From the NCBI GenBank assembly GCA_001464935.1, contig LNEL01000064.1:1-64000 (forward strand): a DNA stretch of 64,000 nucleotides, in the 5' to 3' direction. Positions within the stretch are counted from its first letter, which is position 1; each line of letters starts with the position of its first letter. The stretch is from Gammaproteobacteria bacterium Ga0077536 (GTDB taxonomy: Bacteria > Pseudomonadota > Gammaproteobacteria > Ga0077536). The notes beneath the pieces were generated by a model. The model made no database searches. It was given only the letters and a program-made list of their open reading frames with translations, and was not told the DNA's origin. Positions 62,928 to 64,000 of this stretch are shown one piece after another. The position numbers were made by a program, and so were the translations under genes.

Positions 62928-64000
<1,073 letters not shown>

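Overview
The window is a G+C-rich, densely coded chromosomal segment (about two thirds G+C by eye). It reads as an aerobic Proteobacterium with a Gram-negative envelope. The evidence is a TpsB outer-membrane transporter, a second outer-membrane barrel, AsmA-like and MAPEG membrane proteins, a VPLPA-CTERM surface protein, an intracellular PHA depolymerase and NADP-type GdhA. A high-G+C gammaproteobacterium (Nevskiales/Steroidobacter-like) or a betaproteobacterium fits best, but this is inference. No rRNA, tRNA, CRISPR array, phage or transposase gene was recognised.

Layout. 1-8.6 kb: an AhpD-like protein, a thiolase plus FadJ-type multifunctional beta-oxidation operon, a convergent acyl-CoA dehydrogenase, an OsmC protein, a cNMP-binding/DUF1003 protein and a LuxR regulator. 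9-22 kb: housekeeping and catabolic enzymes (polysaccharide deacetylase, DsbA/kappa-GST-like isomerase, GdhA, M20 amidohydrolase, sirtuin, MAPEG, amidase, PQQ dehydrogenase, glutamine amidotransferase, B3/B4 protein, GDPD). 22-30 kb: a VPLPA-CTERM protein, a 2OG-Fe(II) oxygenase, a PPOX-fold protein, a Tat-exported aldo/keto reductase, a transporter gene broken by one in-frame TAA, and an ECF42-type sigma factor with its DGPF/YCII, VOC and AHSA1 partners. 30-37 kb: a leftward run of overlapping genes (two luciferase-like monooxygenases, a small exported protein, a propeller-like protein, a membrane protein), then phaZ and an aldo/keto reductase. 37-51 kb: a giant AsmA/DUF748 protein, a histone-H1-tailed SnoaL-like protein, RidA, a PatZ-like acyl-CoA synthetase/GNAT protein facing a TetR regulator, an outer-membrane protein, an NTF2-like protein, an SDR plus acyl-CoA dehydrogenase pair and a class IV aminotransferase.

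51.7-61.1 kb holds the most distinctive locus: a three-gene two-partner secretion operon whose frames overlap. It consists of a TpsB transporter, an exported protein with two tandem FecR domains, and a 2131-residue TpsA exoprotein built from about 24 diverged repeats of 52-62 residues. After it come a GlcG-like haem-binding protein, a branched-chain aminotransferase, an SRPBCC protein and, cut by the window edge, a nitronate monooxygenase.

The larger intergenic gaps are mostly filled by three families of dispersed non-coding palindromic repeats, present singly, inverted or as composites. They sit at 3' ends of genes and in two cases supply the last codons and the stop of the gene they abut.
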